From the NCBI RefSeq assembly GCF_900101095.1, contig NZ_FNFM01000002.1:186001-250000 (forward strand): DNA of 64,000 nucleotides. The letters are read 5' to 3'. Under the pieces are notes generated by a model that worked only from the letters and a program-made list of their open reading frames with translations, had not been told where the DNA came from and ran no database searches. The position numbers and the translations under genes are program-made. This stretch comes from Actinopolyspora mzabensis (GTDB taxonomy: Bacteria > Actinomycetota > Actinomycetes > Mycobacteriales > Pseudonocardiaceae). Below, one piece after another: positions 24,549 to 32,336 of this stretch (positions within the stretch are counted from its first letter, which is position 1; every line of letters begins with the position of its first letter).

Positions 24549-24746
24549 TCAGCCGAACTTCTCGGCCTTCACCGCGTCAATGAACGCCGACCACTGCGGG
24601 CCGGTAGTGGTGAAGTACCCGGCCGAGCGATCCTTGGTGTCACGCACCGCCGCGCCATCCGCGATACGACCGACCTCAACACAGTTGCTAACCCGGCCAG
24701 AACGGCTCGATTTCCGCCATCCCTCAGGGTGGTGTACCGTCATCAA
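24549..24746 (-). CDS. DUF397 (BldB-like) protein
   Basis: 65 residues with the DUF397 pattern: WRKSSRSGRVSNCVEVGRI, then VRDTKDRSAGYFTTTGPQWSAFIDAVK. In Streptomyces this family includes BldB, and its genes commonly follow a WhiJ-like XRE regulator. Here it overlaps the upstream XRE gene by 23 nt, indicating translational coupling, and is followed by a clear terminator. Confidence 0.9.
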   Translation of the reverse strand: MMTVHHPEGWRKSSRSGRVSNCVEVGRIADGAAVRDTKDRSAGYFTTTGPQWSAFIDAVKAEKFG

Positions 24747-25587
24747 TGGCCTCCATTTCCTCTGCTTGGTTGGCGATGAACTTTTTAGACTCTTCCTCGT
24801 TCATCGCCAACGTTTGCAGGGTAGTAACCGCTTCGGCGTAGTCCTGGGCAGTGGTCGGGTTGTGCAGGAACGAAGCCGACTGATAGTGCTCGAAATGCAC
24901 GATCGGTGAAGCTTTCGGAAAGTTGTAGAGCACGAACGACCCCATATGCGCCGGATGTGCAACGGTCGATCCTGAACGCAGCACCTGAACAGCGACATTG
25001 GGCCGCTCACTCATGTCGACGATGTGGCGTAGCTGCTCCGCCATCACCGGGTGACCGCCGATCGGTTCCGACAGCGCCCGTTCGCTGATGATCGCTGTGA
25101 ACGCGACGCCCTTGTCCGTCAGGACTTCACGGCGGCCGACACGCATCAACACACGCGTCTCGCGCTCCTGATCGGACATTTCCAACATGAGCGCGCGAGC
25201 GTATGCCGAAGTTTGCAGCAATCCCGGCACAAGATCCGTAGCAACATCAGAGATCGCGATTGCCGTCCGCTCGAACTCGATCAGCGTGGTCAGCTCGTGA
25301 CGAGACCCGTTCCGCCCCGTCGTGAGCCAGTCGGGCTGATCCGCATCACGCGCCATCTCAACAACGCGGTCTCGTTCTGAAGCGGTGGTACCGCAGGCCG
25401 CGAGGTAGACCGCGACGAATTCAGGGGCGGGAACCTGAGCTCCTGATTCGTATCGCCCCAGTTTCACGTGGTTGGTTTCGAGTTCGCGTGCCACCGCACG
25501 AAGACTTTGCCCACTCGCCTCACGCGCTTCACGCAGTTCAGCGCCGAGTGCACGTGCTTTGGGCGTTCCACCTCTGGTAACCGCCAT
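24724..25587 (-). CDS. XRE-family regulator with C-terminal DUF5753 domain (WhiJ-like)
   Basis: 287 residues. N-terminal helix-turn-helix (REASGQSLRAVARELETNHV, KLGRYESG) at about residues 20-50. A DUF5753 domain follows: VPGLLQTSAYARALM, SERALSEPIGGHPVMAEQLR, VAVQVL and SFVLYNFPKASPIVHFEH. In Streptomyces such proteins act with DUF397 partners to control development. It is divergent from a cassette of small genes across 145 nt that contain a perfect 13-bp inverted repeat, its probable operator. Confidence 0.9.
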   Translation of the reverse strand: MAVTRGGTPKARALGAELREAREASGQSLRAVARELETNHVKLGRYESGAQVPAPEFVAVYLAACGTTASERDRVVEMARDADQPDWLTTGRNGSRHELTTLIEFERTAIAISDVATDLVPGLLQTSAYARALMLEMSDQERETRVLMRVGRREVLTDKGVAFTAIISERALSEPIGGHPVMAEQLRHIVDMSERPNVAVQVLRSGSTVAHPAHMGSFVLYNFPKASPIVHFEHYQSASFLHNPTTAQDYAEAVTTLQTLAMNEEESKKFIANQAEEMEAIDDGTPP

Positions 25588-25651
25588 GTACCAGATCCTA
25601 GGCCGTCACGCATGGCACTAAACCATCACCTGATCGAAGGATTGCATACGC

Positions 25652-25683
25652 TGGACATGTTCCAAAAAAATGGAACATGTCCA
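25652..25683. promoter_or_regulatory. Perfect 13-bp inverted repeat, probable operator of the XRE regulator
   Basis: TGGACATGTTCCA (25652-25664), six A residues, then TGGAACATGTCCA (25671-25683). Each arm is itself nearly palindromic (GGACATGTTCC), so two regulator dimers could bind. It lies between the divergent XRE gene and the small-gene cassette. Confidence 0.75.
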
Positions 25684-25732
25684 TCAAGGAAGACATTGCC
25701 CATTGCTTTCGGTACAGGCTAGGAGTAACGAG

Positions 25733-25951
25733 TTGCCCCAGAGAAATCAGGTATCGCACCCGGGCATACGGCTGCGGTGCAGGGATGAGTCCGGCTCGTC
25801 GTCGCTGCGGATCTGGCGGTCACAGTGGACGCCGAGGGTGATCCGGATCGACACGCCGACCGTTTACAACCGGACCGAGTGGACGGTCGAGCAGGCGAAG
25901 CTGCTGCGGGACGTGCTCGACGACGCGATCCGGGCGGGCGAGCGGTCATGA
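25733..25951 (+). CDS. Small hypothetical protein, first gene of the cassette
   Basis: 72 residues from TTG 25733 with AGGAG 7 nt upstream. Basic N-terminal half, then TPRVIRIDTPTVYNRTEWTV and a short helix EQAKLLRDVLDDAIRAG. No family recognised. Its stop overlaps the ATG of the next gene (ATGA). Location opposite an XRE-DUF397 pair suggests control by that regulator. Confidence 0.6.
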   Translation: MPQRNQVSHPGIRLRCRDESGSSSLRIWRSQWTPRVIRIDTPTVYNRTEWTVEQAKLLRDVLDDAIRAGERS

Positions 25952-26211
25952 GCCGTCCGCACACCCAGCTTTCCGTCTTCCTGCGGCGTGGCGAGTGGAT
26001 GCTCAGCGACGCCGCCTTCGAGATCGGCGGGCAGCGCTACACCGCGACGCAGTGCCGCGACACCGCCACCGTGCTCGACGAGCTCGCCGCCGCACTGCGG
26101 CAACACGCCGCCGCACTGCCGAGCGGCGAGCTCCCCACCGGCGAACTTCCCCCCGACAGCACTCCCGCTGACAGCACTCCCACTGACGACGCGAACGAAT
26201 CGGATGCCTGA
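25948..26211 (+). CDS. Small hypothetical protein with a TATQCRDTATVLDELA helix
   Basis: 87 residues, ATG overlapping the previous stop. The segment YTATQCRDTATVLDELAAALRQHAAALP is matched by ATARQCAETASALRHLSHELSDHAAVLA in the product at 26752, so the two are paralogues. The C-terminus is a low-complexity STPTD-type tail. Function unknown; probably a small helical protein. Confidence 0.65.
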   Translation: MSRPHTQLSVFLRRGEWMLSDAAFEIGGQRYTATQCRDTATVLDELAAALRQHAAALPSGELPTGELPPDSTPADSTPTDDANESDA

Positions 26212-26473
26212 GGCACCGCCCCCGGAAGCGCCACCCGCCGCACCGCCGGAACAGCTCCGGGCCGACGCGGCACCCACGGAGATCATGCCCGCCATCAGGG
26301 CGGGTCGCTGGTCCCGCTGGCGCGGCACGCTGCCACTACCCGCGATCGCGAAGCGCCGACCGGGCAACAGCGACCTACCCGCTCGGCCCGCCGAGATCAA
26401 CGCGCCGACAACCCTCGCCCCGCCACACCCACAGCTGCTCGCCCGCGTCCTCTCCGGTTTACGCGCCCTTTGA
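26204..26473 (+). CDS. Small Pro/Ala-rich hypothetical protein
   Basis: 89 residues from ATG 26204, overlapping the preceding stop by 8 nt. Pro/Ala/Glu-rich start (MPEAPPPEAPPAAPPEQLRA), basic middle (RAGRWSRWRG, IAKRRPGN) and a Leu-rich end. No motif. The overlap is the main support for translation. Confidence 0.45.
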   Translation: MPEAPPPEAPPAAPPEQLRADAAPTEIMPAIRAGRWSRWRGTLPLPAIAKRRPGNSDLPARPAEINAPTTLAPPHPQLLARVLSGLRAL

Positions 26474-26674
26474 ACCACGGCCCGGTCCCGTGAGCCCCGA
26501 CCTCCGGGGCCGGACCGTCCGCCGCCCGGCCGGGCCGCTCCCCTTCCCCGTCTCGGCCGGGCGGTTCCCAACAGCGCGAGAACCGCGCGCCCCGACCACC
26601 GAAACGCCAACGAGTCCCCGGAACGACACGACGATCTGCCGAGACGACACAGCGACGCGGAAAGGACAACCGGA

Positions 26675-26755
26675 ATGACGACCGCCGAACGCGGAACTCC
26701 CCGCACGCGGGAGACAGAGCCGGACACGGCGCCGCGCGCCGGTGATGCCTCGTGA
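26675..26755 (+). CDS. 26-residue peptide coupled to the next gene
   Basis: ATG 26675 has AAGGA 8 nt upstream, and the frame ends in TGA overlapping the GTG of the following gene. The peptide (MTTAERGTPRTRETEP...) is polar and unstructured. It could serve as a leader that couples translation of the downstream gene. Confidence 0.4.
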   Translation: MTTAERGTPRTRETEPDTAPRAGDAS

Positions 26756-27009
26756 CCGGTCACCCGACGCGGCCGAACATCGCCCTGAACCACGACCCCG
26801 AACGGCTGAACCGCACCATCCACGACATAGCGGCCGGTCGGGCCACCGCCCGGCAGTGCGCCGAGACCGCCTCGGCACTGCGACACCTCTCCCACGAACT
26901 GAGCGACCACGCCGCGGTACTCGCCTTCGGCTGCCTGCCACCGAGCGAGCAGCCACCCACCACCGGGCCAACTCCCGAGGAACCACGGAAGCGAGAGGAT
27001 TCCGAATGA
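26752..27009 (+). CDS. Small hypothetical protein, paralogue of the 25948 product
   Basis: 85 residues from GTG 26752. The helix region NRTIHDIAAGRATARQCAETASALRHLSHELSDHAAVLA shares the TARQC.(E/D)TA..L..L...L..HAA pattern with the protein encoded at 25948-26211. Its stop overlaps the ATG of the next gene (ATGA). Two paralogues in one 1.7-kb cassette point to internal duplication. Confidence 0.6.
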   Translation: MTGHPTRPNIALNHDPERLNRTIHDIAAGRATARQCAETASALRHLSHELSDHAAVLAFGCLPPSEQPPTTGPTPEEPRKREDSE

Positions 27010-27422
27010 ACACCCATCCGGCCATGCTGCTGGGCACGGCGGTGCTGCTGCTGGGCACCGCGATCGTGCTCGGCGCCTGGGGAAACCGCGTCAGCTACCG
27101 ACCCCGCCACGCGGGTGGCAGTGGTCCCGCCGCCCGACGACTGGCCGCACTGCGGCTGGAAGCTCACTTCCGGGCCGAACGCCCCTCAGCCGAAGTAATC
27201 GGCTGGCCGCTGTGCGACCCGGACCGATACCCGCGGCTGTTCGACCTCGCGGCACCGCAACCGGTTCCGCCGCCCGGCCCGGCGATTCCGGAACCCGTAC
27301 AACCGATCTCCGGCGCGAACACCGGGAACGGAAACCCCACCGGTGCCACGGAGAGTCCCGCAGCCGAGCATCCCGATCTCGCGCTCATGCGCCGCGTGCT
27401 CGACGGACTGCACCGACTCTAG
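27006..27422 (+). CDS. Small membrane protein, last gene of the cassette
   Basis: 138 residues. One N-terminal transmembrane helix (AMLLGTAVLLLGTAIVLGAW), a basic cytoplasmic-type segment, then a Pro-rich region and a C-terminal helix (DLALMRRVLDGLHRL). No family recognised. Coupled by ATGA to the preceding gene. Confidence 0.6.
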   Translation: MNTHPAMLLGTAVLLLGTAIVLGAWGNRVSYRPRHAGGSGPAARRLAALRLEAHFRAERPSAEVIGWPLCDPDRYPRLFDLAAPQPVPPPGPAIPEPVQPISGANTGNGNPTGATESPAAEHPDLALMRRVLDGLHRL

Positions 27423-27535
27423 AAGCTTCCGCCACCACTTCGCCCCGCACTACCCGACTTCGCCCAGCACTACCCGCCCCGGGAAACGGCGGGAGGATCG
27501 CTGCCTCGCCACTTTCGCCCGGCCTCGGAGCGCGT

Positions 27536-27553
27536 CAATTTCTCGCGAAATCG
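27536..27553 (+). repeat. Dispersed hairpin repeat, copy 5
   Basis: CAATTTCTCGCGAAATCG, between the 3' ends of the small-gene cassette and the convergent DUF4229 gene. Confidence 0.8.
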
Positions 27554-27592
27554 CCGGGCGGGTGGGGGCGAACAACTAATCGGAAGGTGAGT

Positions 27593-28024
27593 TCAGTCAC
27601 GAGGCGGGTCGGAGTCCGAGTGCTCGTCGTCCACCGGGGGGTCGGATTCGACGCTGTCGGCCTCGCCGCGCAGCTGCGCCCGCAACTGTTCTTTACGTTC
27701 GGCGCGTTCGGCGGCCCGCTCGGCCATGCCCGTGGCCACCCTGCGGCGCAGCCCCGAGAAAACCACCAGGGAGAGCGGCATCGCCACCACCACGGACACG
27801 GCCAGCGCCACCAGCAACGGAACGTCGAAAAGCACCAGCACCCCGGCCAACACGGCCAGCAGTCCGAACCTGGCGACGGTGTAGAGCGTGATGTCCCGCG
27901 CGAGGTTTCCACCGCGCGGTGGCCGCTCCGCGCCGGAGGTCTCCCCGCCGCGTGGTTCCTCCGGGCCCTCGGGCGTTTCCTGCTGCTGTTGCTGCACGTC
28001 AGCCAGGGTAGAGGACGCCACCAC
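27593..28024 (-). CDS. DUF4229-type membrane protein
   Basis: 143 residues. Gln/Glu/Pro-rich N-terminus, two adjacent transmembrane helices (ITLYTVARFGLLAVLAGVLVLF and LLVALAVSVVVAMPLSLVVF), then a basic helical tail (RRRVATGMAERAAERAERKE) ending in an acidic cluster. This matches small actinobacterial DUF4229 proteins. Divergent from bldC. Confidence 0.75.
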   Translation of the reverse strand: MVASSTLADVQQQQQETPEGPEEPRGGETSGAERPPRGGNLARDITLYTVARFGLLAVLAGVLVLFDVPLLVALAVSVVVAMPLSLVVFSGLRRRVATGMAERAAERAERKEQLRAQLRGEADSVESDPPVDDEHSDSDPPRD

Positions 28025-28166
28025 GAACCCTCACCGCGCCCGAACCGCACCTTTCGTCCCTTACTTTCCCTTTACCTGGACCCAACGGTTCGAGTACTTG
28101 CCCCTATCGGTGCCAGGATGCGACCGGAATGCCCGGATACCATTCGTTCGACCGTGGAGGTCACCA

Positions 28167-28409
28167 GTGACAGCGTCGACCCAACAGATCACGCAGAACG
28201 GCCAGGACCATCTGCTCACCCCAGGAGAGGTCGCCGCTATGTTCCGGGTGGACCCGAAAACCGTGACCCGCTGGGCCACCGCGGGCCGGATCGGCTCGAT
28301 CCGCACACCGGGCGGCCACCGTCGGTTCCGTGAGTCCGAGGTTCGCACGATGCTCGCCGAGCTGACCAACGACGCGGACATGCCCCACGGGATCGGCACC
28401 GCCCGCTGA
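28167..28409 (+). CDS. bldC: BldC-like MerR-family developmental regulator
   Basis: 80 residues from GTG 28167 (GGAGG 6 nt upstream). Core LLTPGEVAAMFRVDPKTVTRWATAGRIGSIRTPGGHRRFRESEVR is nearly the Streptomyces BldC sequence: a lone winged HTH of MerR type without an effector domain. BldC binds direct repeats cooperatively and delays entry into development in Streptomyces. An inverted repeat (28459-28476) about 50 nt past the stop may terminate it. Confidence 0.9.
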   Translation: MTASTQQITQNGQDHLLTPGEVAAMFRVDPKTVTRWATAGRIGSIRTPGGHRRFRESEVRTMLAELTNDADMPHGIGTAR

Positions 28410-28953
28410 GCGGAGTTCCCAGTTGAGCGGGGTTCGGCGCGCACCCTCGACCGGGTGCTCACCCGACTCCGGGTGAACGGGGAAGCACGCCCGGCCGAGC
28501 CGACGCCTTGCTGTGTGGCAGGGTACGGCGACCGCGAGGTACGAACCACGAGGTCACGAACCCTGCCGTCCGGCAATGCGACCGGCTCGGCGCCGGGCGA
28601 CAACACCCACCCTTCATCCGGGCCGCCGAGATTGTGAGACAACTCCGCACCACCGGCTCGGCGACAAGTCCCGGCTACCTCGCCGAGCGATACTGCCTTC
28701 GGCACCGAGTGATGCTGCCCGCGTTGCCCTGCGAGCACCGCCTGCCCCCACCGCGCGACATTCCTCACCGCATCGCGCGATAATCGACACTCCTGCCGGT
28801 TTCGTCGACCGGTTATCATGGAACTTCGCACGCCACACGGATCGGACAAATCCCCGCACCACGGCGAGCGATCCGGCATGCGGCAACGAACAGCGGGACG
28901 AGCGCCACAACCGGCGGATCCGCTGCCCCGACGGAACAACGGAGGTGACCACG
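28410..28953. other. Intergenic region after bldC
   Basis: 544 nt. It holds a 7-bp hairpin TCACCCG-ACTC-CGGGTGA (28459-28476), a possible bldC terminator without a U-tract, and presumably the promoter of the small gene at 28954. Long overlapping reading frames here look random. No gene found. Confidence 0.5.
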
Positions 28954-29142
28954 ATGGTCTACATCCTGGCGGCAATCGGTGCCATAACGCTCGTCGTGCT
29001 GCTGTGGCAGGGCTTCGGTCCCATTCGGGAGACGCTGGAGAAGCGCACCGAACAGCCCCAACGCCCAACCGCACCGGACGACGACCCCGAGTTCCTCCGC
29101 AGGATCTCCGAGCAACAGCGCAAACCCCGCGACGAGAGCTGA
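28954..29142 (+). CDS. Small single-helix membrane protein
   Basis: 62 residues from ATG 28954 with GGAGG 8 nt upstream. One N-terminal transmembrane helix (VYILAAIGAITLVVLLWQGF) is followed by a charged cytoplasmic tail (RETLEKRTEQPQRPTAPDDD...). No family recognised. The strong ribosome site supports it. Confidence 0.65.
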   Translation: MVYILAAIGAITLVVLLWQGFGPIRETLEKRTEQPQRPTAPDDDPEFLRRISEQQRKPRDES

Positions 29143-29189
29143 GTACCCCGGCCCGGTCCCCGTGACCGGGTTCCGGCCGTCAGCAACGT

Positions 29190-29207
29190 AAATTTCCCAC
29201 GAAATCG
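29190..29207 (+). repeat. Dispersed hairpin repeat, copy 6 (CCAC loop variant)
   Basis: AAATTTCCCACGAAATCG: arms of the family with a changed loop. It shares the TTTCCCACGAAAT variant with copy 7, 50 nt away. Confidence 0.7.
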
Positions 29208-29239
29208 CTGCTCGCCGAGGCCGTGCGCCCCGTAGCCGT

Positions 29240-29257
29240 AAATTTCCCACGAAATTG
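29240..29257 (+). repeat. Dispersed hairpin repeat, copy 7 (CCAC loop variant)
   Basis: AAATTTCCCACGAAATTG. The first 15 nt are identical to copy 6; the spacing between copies 6, 7 and 8 is 50-55 nt. Confidence 0.7.
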
Positions 29258-29294
29258 ACGCCCCCAGTACGGCGGTACGCGGCCCGGGCAGCGT

Positions 29295-29312
29295 CAATTT
29301 CTCGCGAAATCG
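29295..29312 (+). repeat. Dispersed hairpin repeat, copy 8, linked to structured element A
   Basis: CAATTTCTCGCGAAATCG followed by CGCGCC-CTTCGACGC, a flank shared with the copy at 62514 that also precedes a structured element. Confidence 0.85.
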
Positions 29313-29381
29313 CCGCGCCCCTTCGACGCGGGCCGAGCTCCGAGCACCCTCGCAAGCCGAGCTCCGGCCACCCTCGCCACC

Positions 29382-29492
29382 GGCACCGCCGCGGGTTCTC
29401 CCGTGCGGCTCTCGCGAGGACGCCGGAGACGTTGTGTAGTAACTACCCGATGTCTCCGGACCCGCAGCGAGAGCCGTGCGCGAGGTTCCGCC
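29382..29492 (+). repeat. 111-nt structured repeat, copy A
   Basis: Starts GGCACCGCCGCGGGTTCTC and ends GAGGTTCCGCC. Outer stem GGCTCTCGC/GCGAGAGCC (29407-29415, 29467-29475), inner stem CCGGAGAC/GTCTCCGG (29423-29430, 29452-29459), loop GTTGTGTAG-TAA-CTACCCGAT with its own GTAG/CTAC pairing. Other copies are at 41952-42062 (minus) and 62577-62687 (plus); the inner stem differs in sequence but stays paired. Here it lies between two convergent 3' ends. Confidence 0.8.
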
Positions 29493-29530
29493 AAGCTAGC
29501 CCTTCGGCAGCCTGCGAAGTAAACGTCTCG

Positions 29531-31039
29531 TCAGCCGGCCTGCTGCCTACCGGCTGCGTGCGGGAAGTCGTCGGCCACCGTGGCCGCCAGCTCGAGCAGC
29601 GCCAGCCTGGTGGAAGCGGCCAGCTGGTCCAGATCGACCTCCGCGCCCTCCTCCAGGTGCGGATCGAACGGGATCTTGGAGACCGAGCGGCACCGCGAGC
29701 CGAAGTGCGCGGCCAACTTGTCGACGTCGACCTTGCCGGAGCCCGGCCGCACCGAGTTGATGATCGCCACCGAACGCGACACCAGCTCGCCGTAACCGTG
29801 GGCGTCCAACCAGTCCAGTGTGGCCGAAGCGCTGCGCGCGCCGTCGATGGAGCCCGGCGAGACGATGACCAGCGAGTCGGCCACGTCCAGCACCCCTTTC
29901 ATCGCGGAGTGCATCAACCCGGTCCCGCAGTCGGTGAGCACCACGTTGTAGAAGTGCTCCAGCAGGTCGACGGCGGTGCGGTAGTCGTTCTCGCTGAACG
30001 CCTCGGAAACCGCCGGGTCCTGCTCGCTGGCGAGGATCTCCAGCCTGCTCGGGCCCTGCGAGGTGTAGGAGCGCACGTCGCTGTACTTGCGGATGCGCGG
30101 CGCGTCCCGCAGCAGGTGACGCACGGTCGCGGTGGTCTCGAGCGGGATCTTCTGGCTCAGCGTCCCCCGGTCCGGGTTGGCGTCCACCGCGACCACCCGG
30201 TCGCCGCGCAGCGAGGAGAACGTGGAGCCGAGCGTGGCGGTGGTGGTGGTCTTGCCGACCCCGCCCTTGAGGCTGAGCATGGCGATCTTGTAGCAGCCGT
30301 GGAGCGGCTGGTTGATGCGCGAGATCAGCTCCCTGCGGTGCACATCGGCCGGGCTCTCGCCCGGGTTGATGGTTTTGCCGCTGGCGAGGTAGATCGCGCG
30401 CCGCCATCCCGACTGCGGCGGACGCTTGGCCTGGCGCAGCAACTGCGCCGAGGACAGGTCCTGCGCGGCGGCGGGATCCTGCTGACCGGGCGGCACCTGT
30501 TGCATACCGGGAACGGGCTGGGGTTGCTGACCGGGTTGGGGCTGCTGGCCCGGTTGAGGCTGGACCCACTGCTGCCCCGGGACGGGGTGCTGGCCGGGGG
30601 CCTGTTGGCTGGGGGCCTGCTGGTTGGGCGGAACCCCCTGTGGCGGATAGGGCTGCCCGGGTGCGGCGGCGTACGGCCCGGAAGTGCTTCCCGGAGCCGG
30701 GTACGGACCGGACGGGGCGTTTGGCGGCATCTGGTACGGGCCGGACTGTGCCTGGTTCGGATCACCGCCGGGAACCGGCCTGGGCCCCGAAGCCGCGGGA
30801 TTGGCGTACGGGTTGACCACCGGATTCGGGCCGGACTGGGGATACTGCCCCGGCACGGGGTACTGCTGTGCCTGCTCGGGATGACCTCCCGCCTGCTGGG
30901 CGGGAGCGCCGTAGTCGGGGGCGGCGTGCCCCGACGAGGACGAGCTCTCGGCCGACTCCGCGTTCGGTTCCGCTCCTCCCCCGGCGGGAAACCGTCCCGA
31001 ATCCTGCCGGGCGTCCGGCTCGTCGTTTCTTCCGGTCAC
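29531..31039 (-). CDS. ParA/MinD-like ATPase with proline-rich N-terminus (EspI-like)
   Basis: 502 residues. The first ~210 residues are Pro/Gln/Gly-rich with repeated PGQQPQ-type units. The C-terminal ~290 residues are a SIMIBI ATPase: IAMLSLKGGVGKTTTTATLG (deviant Walker A), VVAVDANPDRGTLS (A'), NVVLTDCGTGLMHSAM (Walker B) and VIVSPGSIDGARSA. This architecture matches ESX-associated proteins such as EspI and the Rv0530-type ATPase at the same place in the mycobacterial gene order. It may position or regulate secretion or septal components. No ParB partner is adjacent. Confidence 0.85.
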   Translation of the reverse strand: MTGRNDEPDARQDSGRFPAGGGAEPNAESAESSSSSGHAAPDYGAPAQQAGGHPEQAQQYPVPGQYPQSGPNPVVNPYANPAASGPRPVPGGDPNQAQSGPYQMPPNAPSGPYPAPGSTSGPYAAAPGQPYPPQGVPPNQQAPSQQAPGQHPVPGQQWVQPQPGQQPQPGQQPQPVPGMQQVPPGQQDPAAAQDLSSAQLLRQAKRPPQSGWRRAIYLASGKTINPGESPADVHRRELISRINQPLHGCYKIAMLSLKGGVGKTTTTATLGSTFSSLRGDRVVAVDANPDRGTLSQKIPLETTATVRHLLRDAPRIRKYSDVRSYTSQGPSRLEILASEQDPAVSEAFSENDYRTAVDLLEHFYNVVLTDCGTGLMHSAMKGVLDVADSLVIVSPGSIDGARSASATLDWLDAHGYGELVSRSVAIINSVRPGSGKVDVDKLAAHFGSRCRSVSKIPFDPHLEEGAEVDLDQLAASTRLALLELAATVADDFPHAAGRQQAG

Positions 31040-31319
31040 CGTTCGAATCCTCCAAGAACGAATCGAGACCTACCCGGCCCGTGTGCACGGTAGTGGCGGA
31101 AACTCACCCGGTTCACGGCGGGCGTCCGACGCGGGGCCCGGCCCGCGCCGTTTCCCGCAAGCCCGCGCCGTTTCCCGCGGGCCCGCCCGGATCACCGGGC
31201 CATACCACAACCGCGATCTTACGGACAATATCCACGATCACGCGAGCACCGGGTGCCACGAGCGCGAATGCGCCGCCACGGCTCGACGAAGGACCACCGA
31301 TGGGGGAGGAGACGACCGG

Positions 31320-32336
31320 TCACAGCCCCGCGTAGGAGTGCAGCCCGGAGATCACGATGTTGATGAAGAACAGGTTGAAGATCATCACCGCCAGGCCGAA
31401 GATGTTGATCCAGGCGGCGCGGGTCCCCCGCCACCCCGAGGTCGCCCGGGCGTGCAGGTAGGCGGCGTAGACGATCCAGGCGATCAGCGAGCAGGTCTCC
31501 TTCGGGTCCCAGCCCCAGAAGCGTCCCCACGCGGCCTCGGCCCACATCGCGCCCGCGATGATCGCGAAGGTCCACACCGGCATGATCAGCACGGTGGCGC
31601 GGTAGGCGAACCGGTCGAGCACCTGGCTGCTGGGCAGCCGCTCGCCGATGCGGCCGGGGTCGGTCGGATTGTTCTCGCTCCGGAGCCGCACGAGGAAGAG
31701 CACGCTGGCGACACCGGCGAACATGAGCACACCGGTGGACACGATCGCGGCGGAGACGTGGATCCAGATCCAGTAGGACCGCAGCGCGGGTTGCAGCTGC
31801 GAGGCGGTGGCGTACAGCGCGGTGCCGGACAGGAACAGCAACAACGTGGCGGGCAGCAGCACGAAACCGCCCAACCCCCGCAGCTTGGGCGCGGTGGTGG
31901 GCTTGCGGACGGCGCGGGACTGCCGGTAGAGCACCACCAGCCACGCCACGACCGCGACCAGGCAGATCGCCGAGCCGAACTCGTACATGTTGCCCCACGG
32001 CACGCGCCCCACTGCCACGCCCCGGATGACCAGCGAGAAGGCGTGCACGAGCACACCGAGCACGGTCACGGCCACGGCCATGCCGCCGAACCGCTCCGAC
32101 CACGGTTTGCGGGGCTCGGGTTCCAGCCGACCGACGACCGGCCCCGAGCCCGGCTCCTTGGTGGCTACCCCGCCCGCGCCGACGGTCGCCCGCGCCGGTT
32201 CGGCGTTCTCGGCGGCGTTGCCCGTGGCCTTGCCGGAGGCGAACTCGGCGAAGTAGAGCAACATGGCGAGGATGTAGATCACGACCGAGGTCGCGAACGC
32301 CATGTCGCTCAAATCGGACAGTGTCTGGTTGACCAT
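31320..32336 (-). CDS. ccsB: Cytochrome c biogenesis protein CcsB (CcsA/ResC-type heme lyase subunit)
   Basis: 338 residues, about eight transmembrane helices. The heme-handling WWD-type motif is present as WGRFWGWDPKETCSLIAW, and conserved histidines occur in VLVHAFSLVIRG, IWIHVSAA and ISGLHSYAGL. With ResB it forms the system II synthetase that exports heme and attaches it to apocytochrome c. The ATG overlaps the resB stop (TGATG). Last gene of the hemL-to-ccsB run. Confidence 0.93.
   Translation of the reverse strand: MVNQTLSDLSDMAFATSVVIYILAMLLYFAEFASGKATGNAAENAEPARATVGAGGVATKEPGSGPVVGRLEPEPRKPWSERFGGMAVAVTVLGVLVHAFSLVIRGVAVGRVPWGNMYEFGSAICLVAVVAWLVVLYRQSRAVRKPTTAPKLRGLGGFVLLPATLLLFLSGTALYATASQLQPALRSYWIWIHVSAAIVSTGVLMFAGVASVLFLVRLRSENNPTDPGRIGERLPSSQVLDRFAYRATVLIMPVWTFAIIAGAMWAEAAWGRFWGWDPKETCSLIAWIVYAAYLHARATSGWRGTRAAWINIFGLAVMIFNLFFINIVISGLHSYAGL

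Noticed and set aside
26695-26712. CRISPR-like CTCCCCGCACGCGGGAG
   Set aside because: Shorter and shifted relative to the array repeat core, and inside a plausible small coding frame; probably chance.
29255-29530. A conserved peptide (RRGFSRAALAR...PQREPC.RFR) shared by the three structured elements
   Set aside because: The frame has no start, copy C shifts frame in the middle, and changes keep base pairing rather than amino acids.
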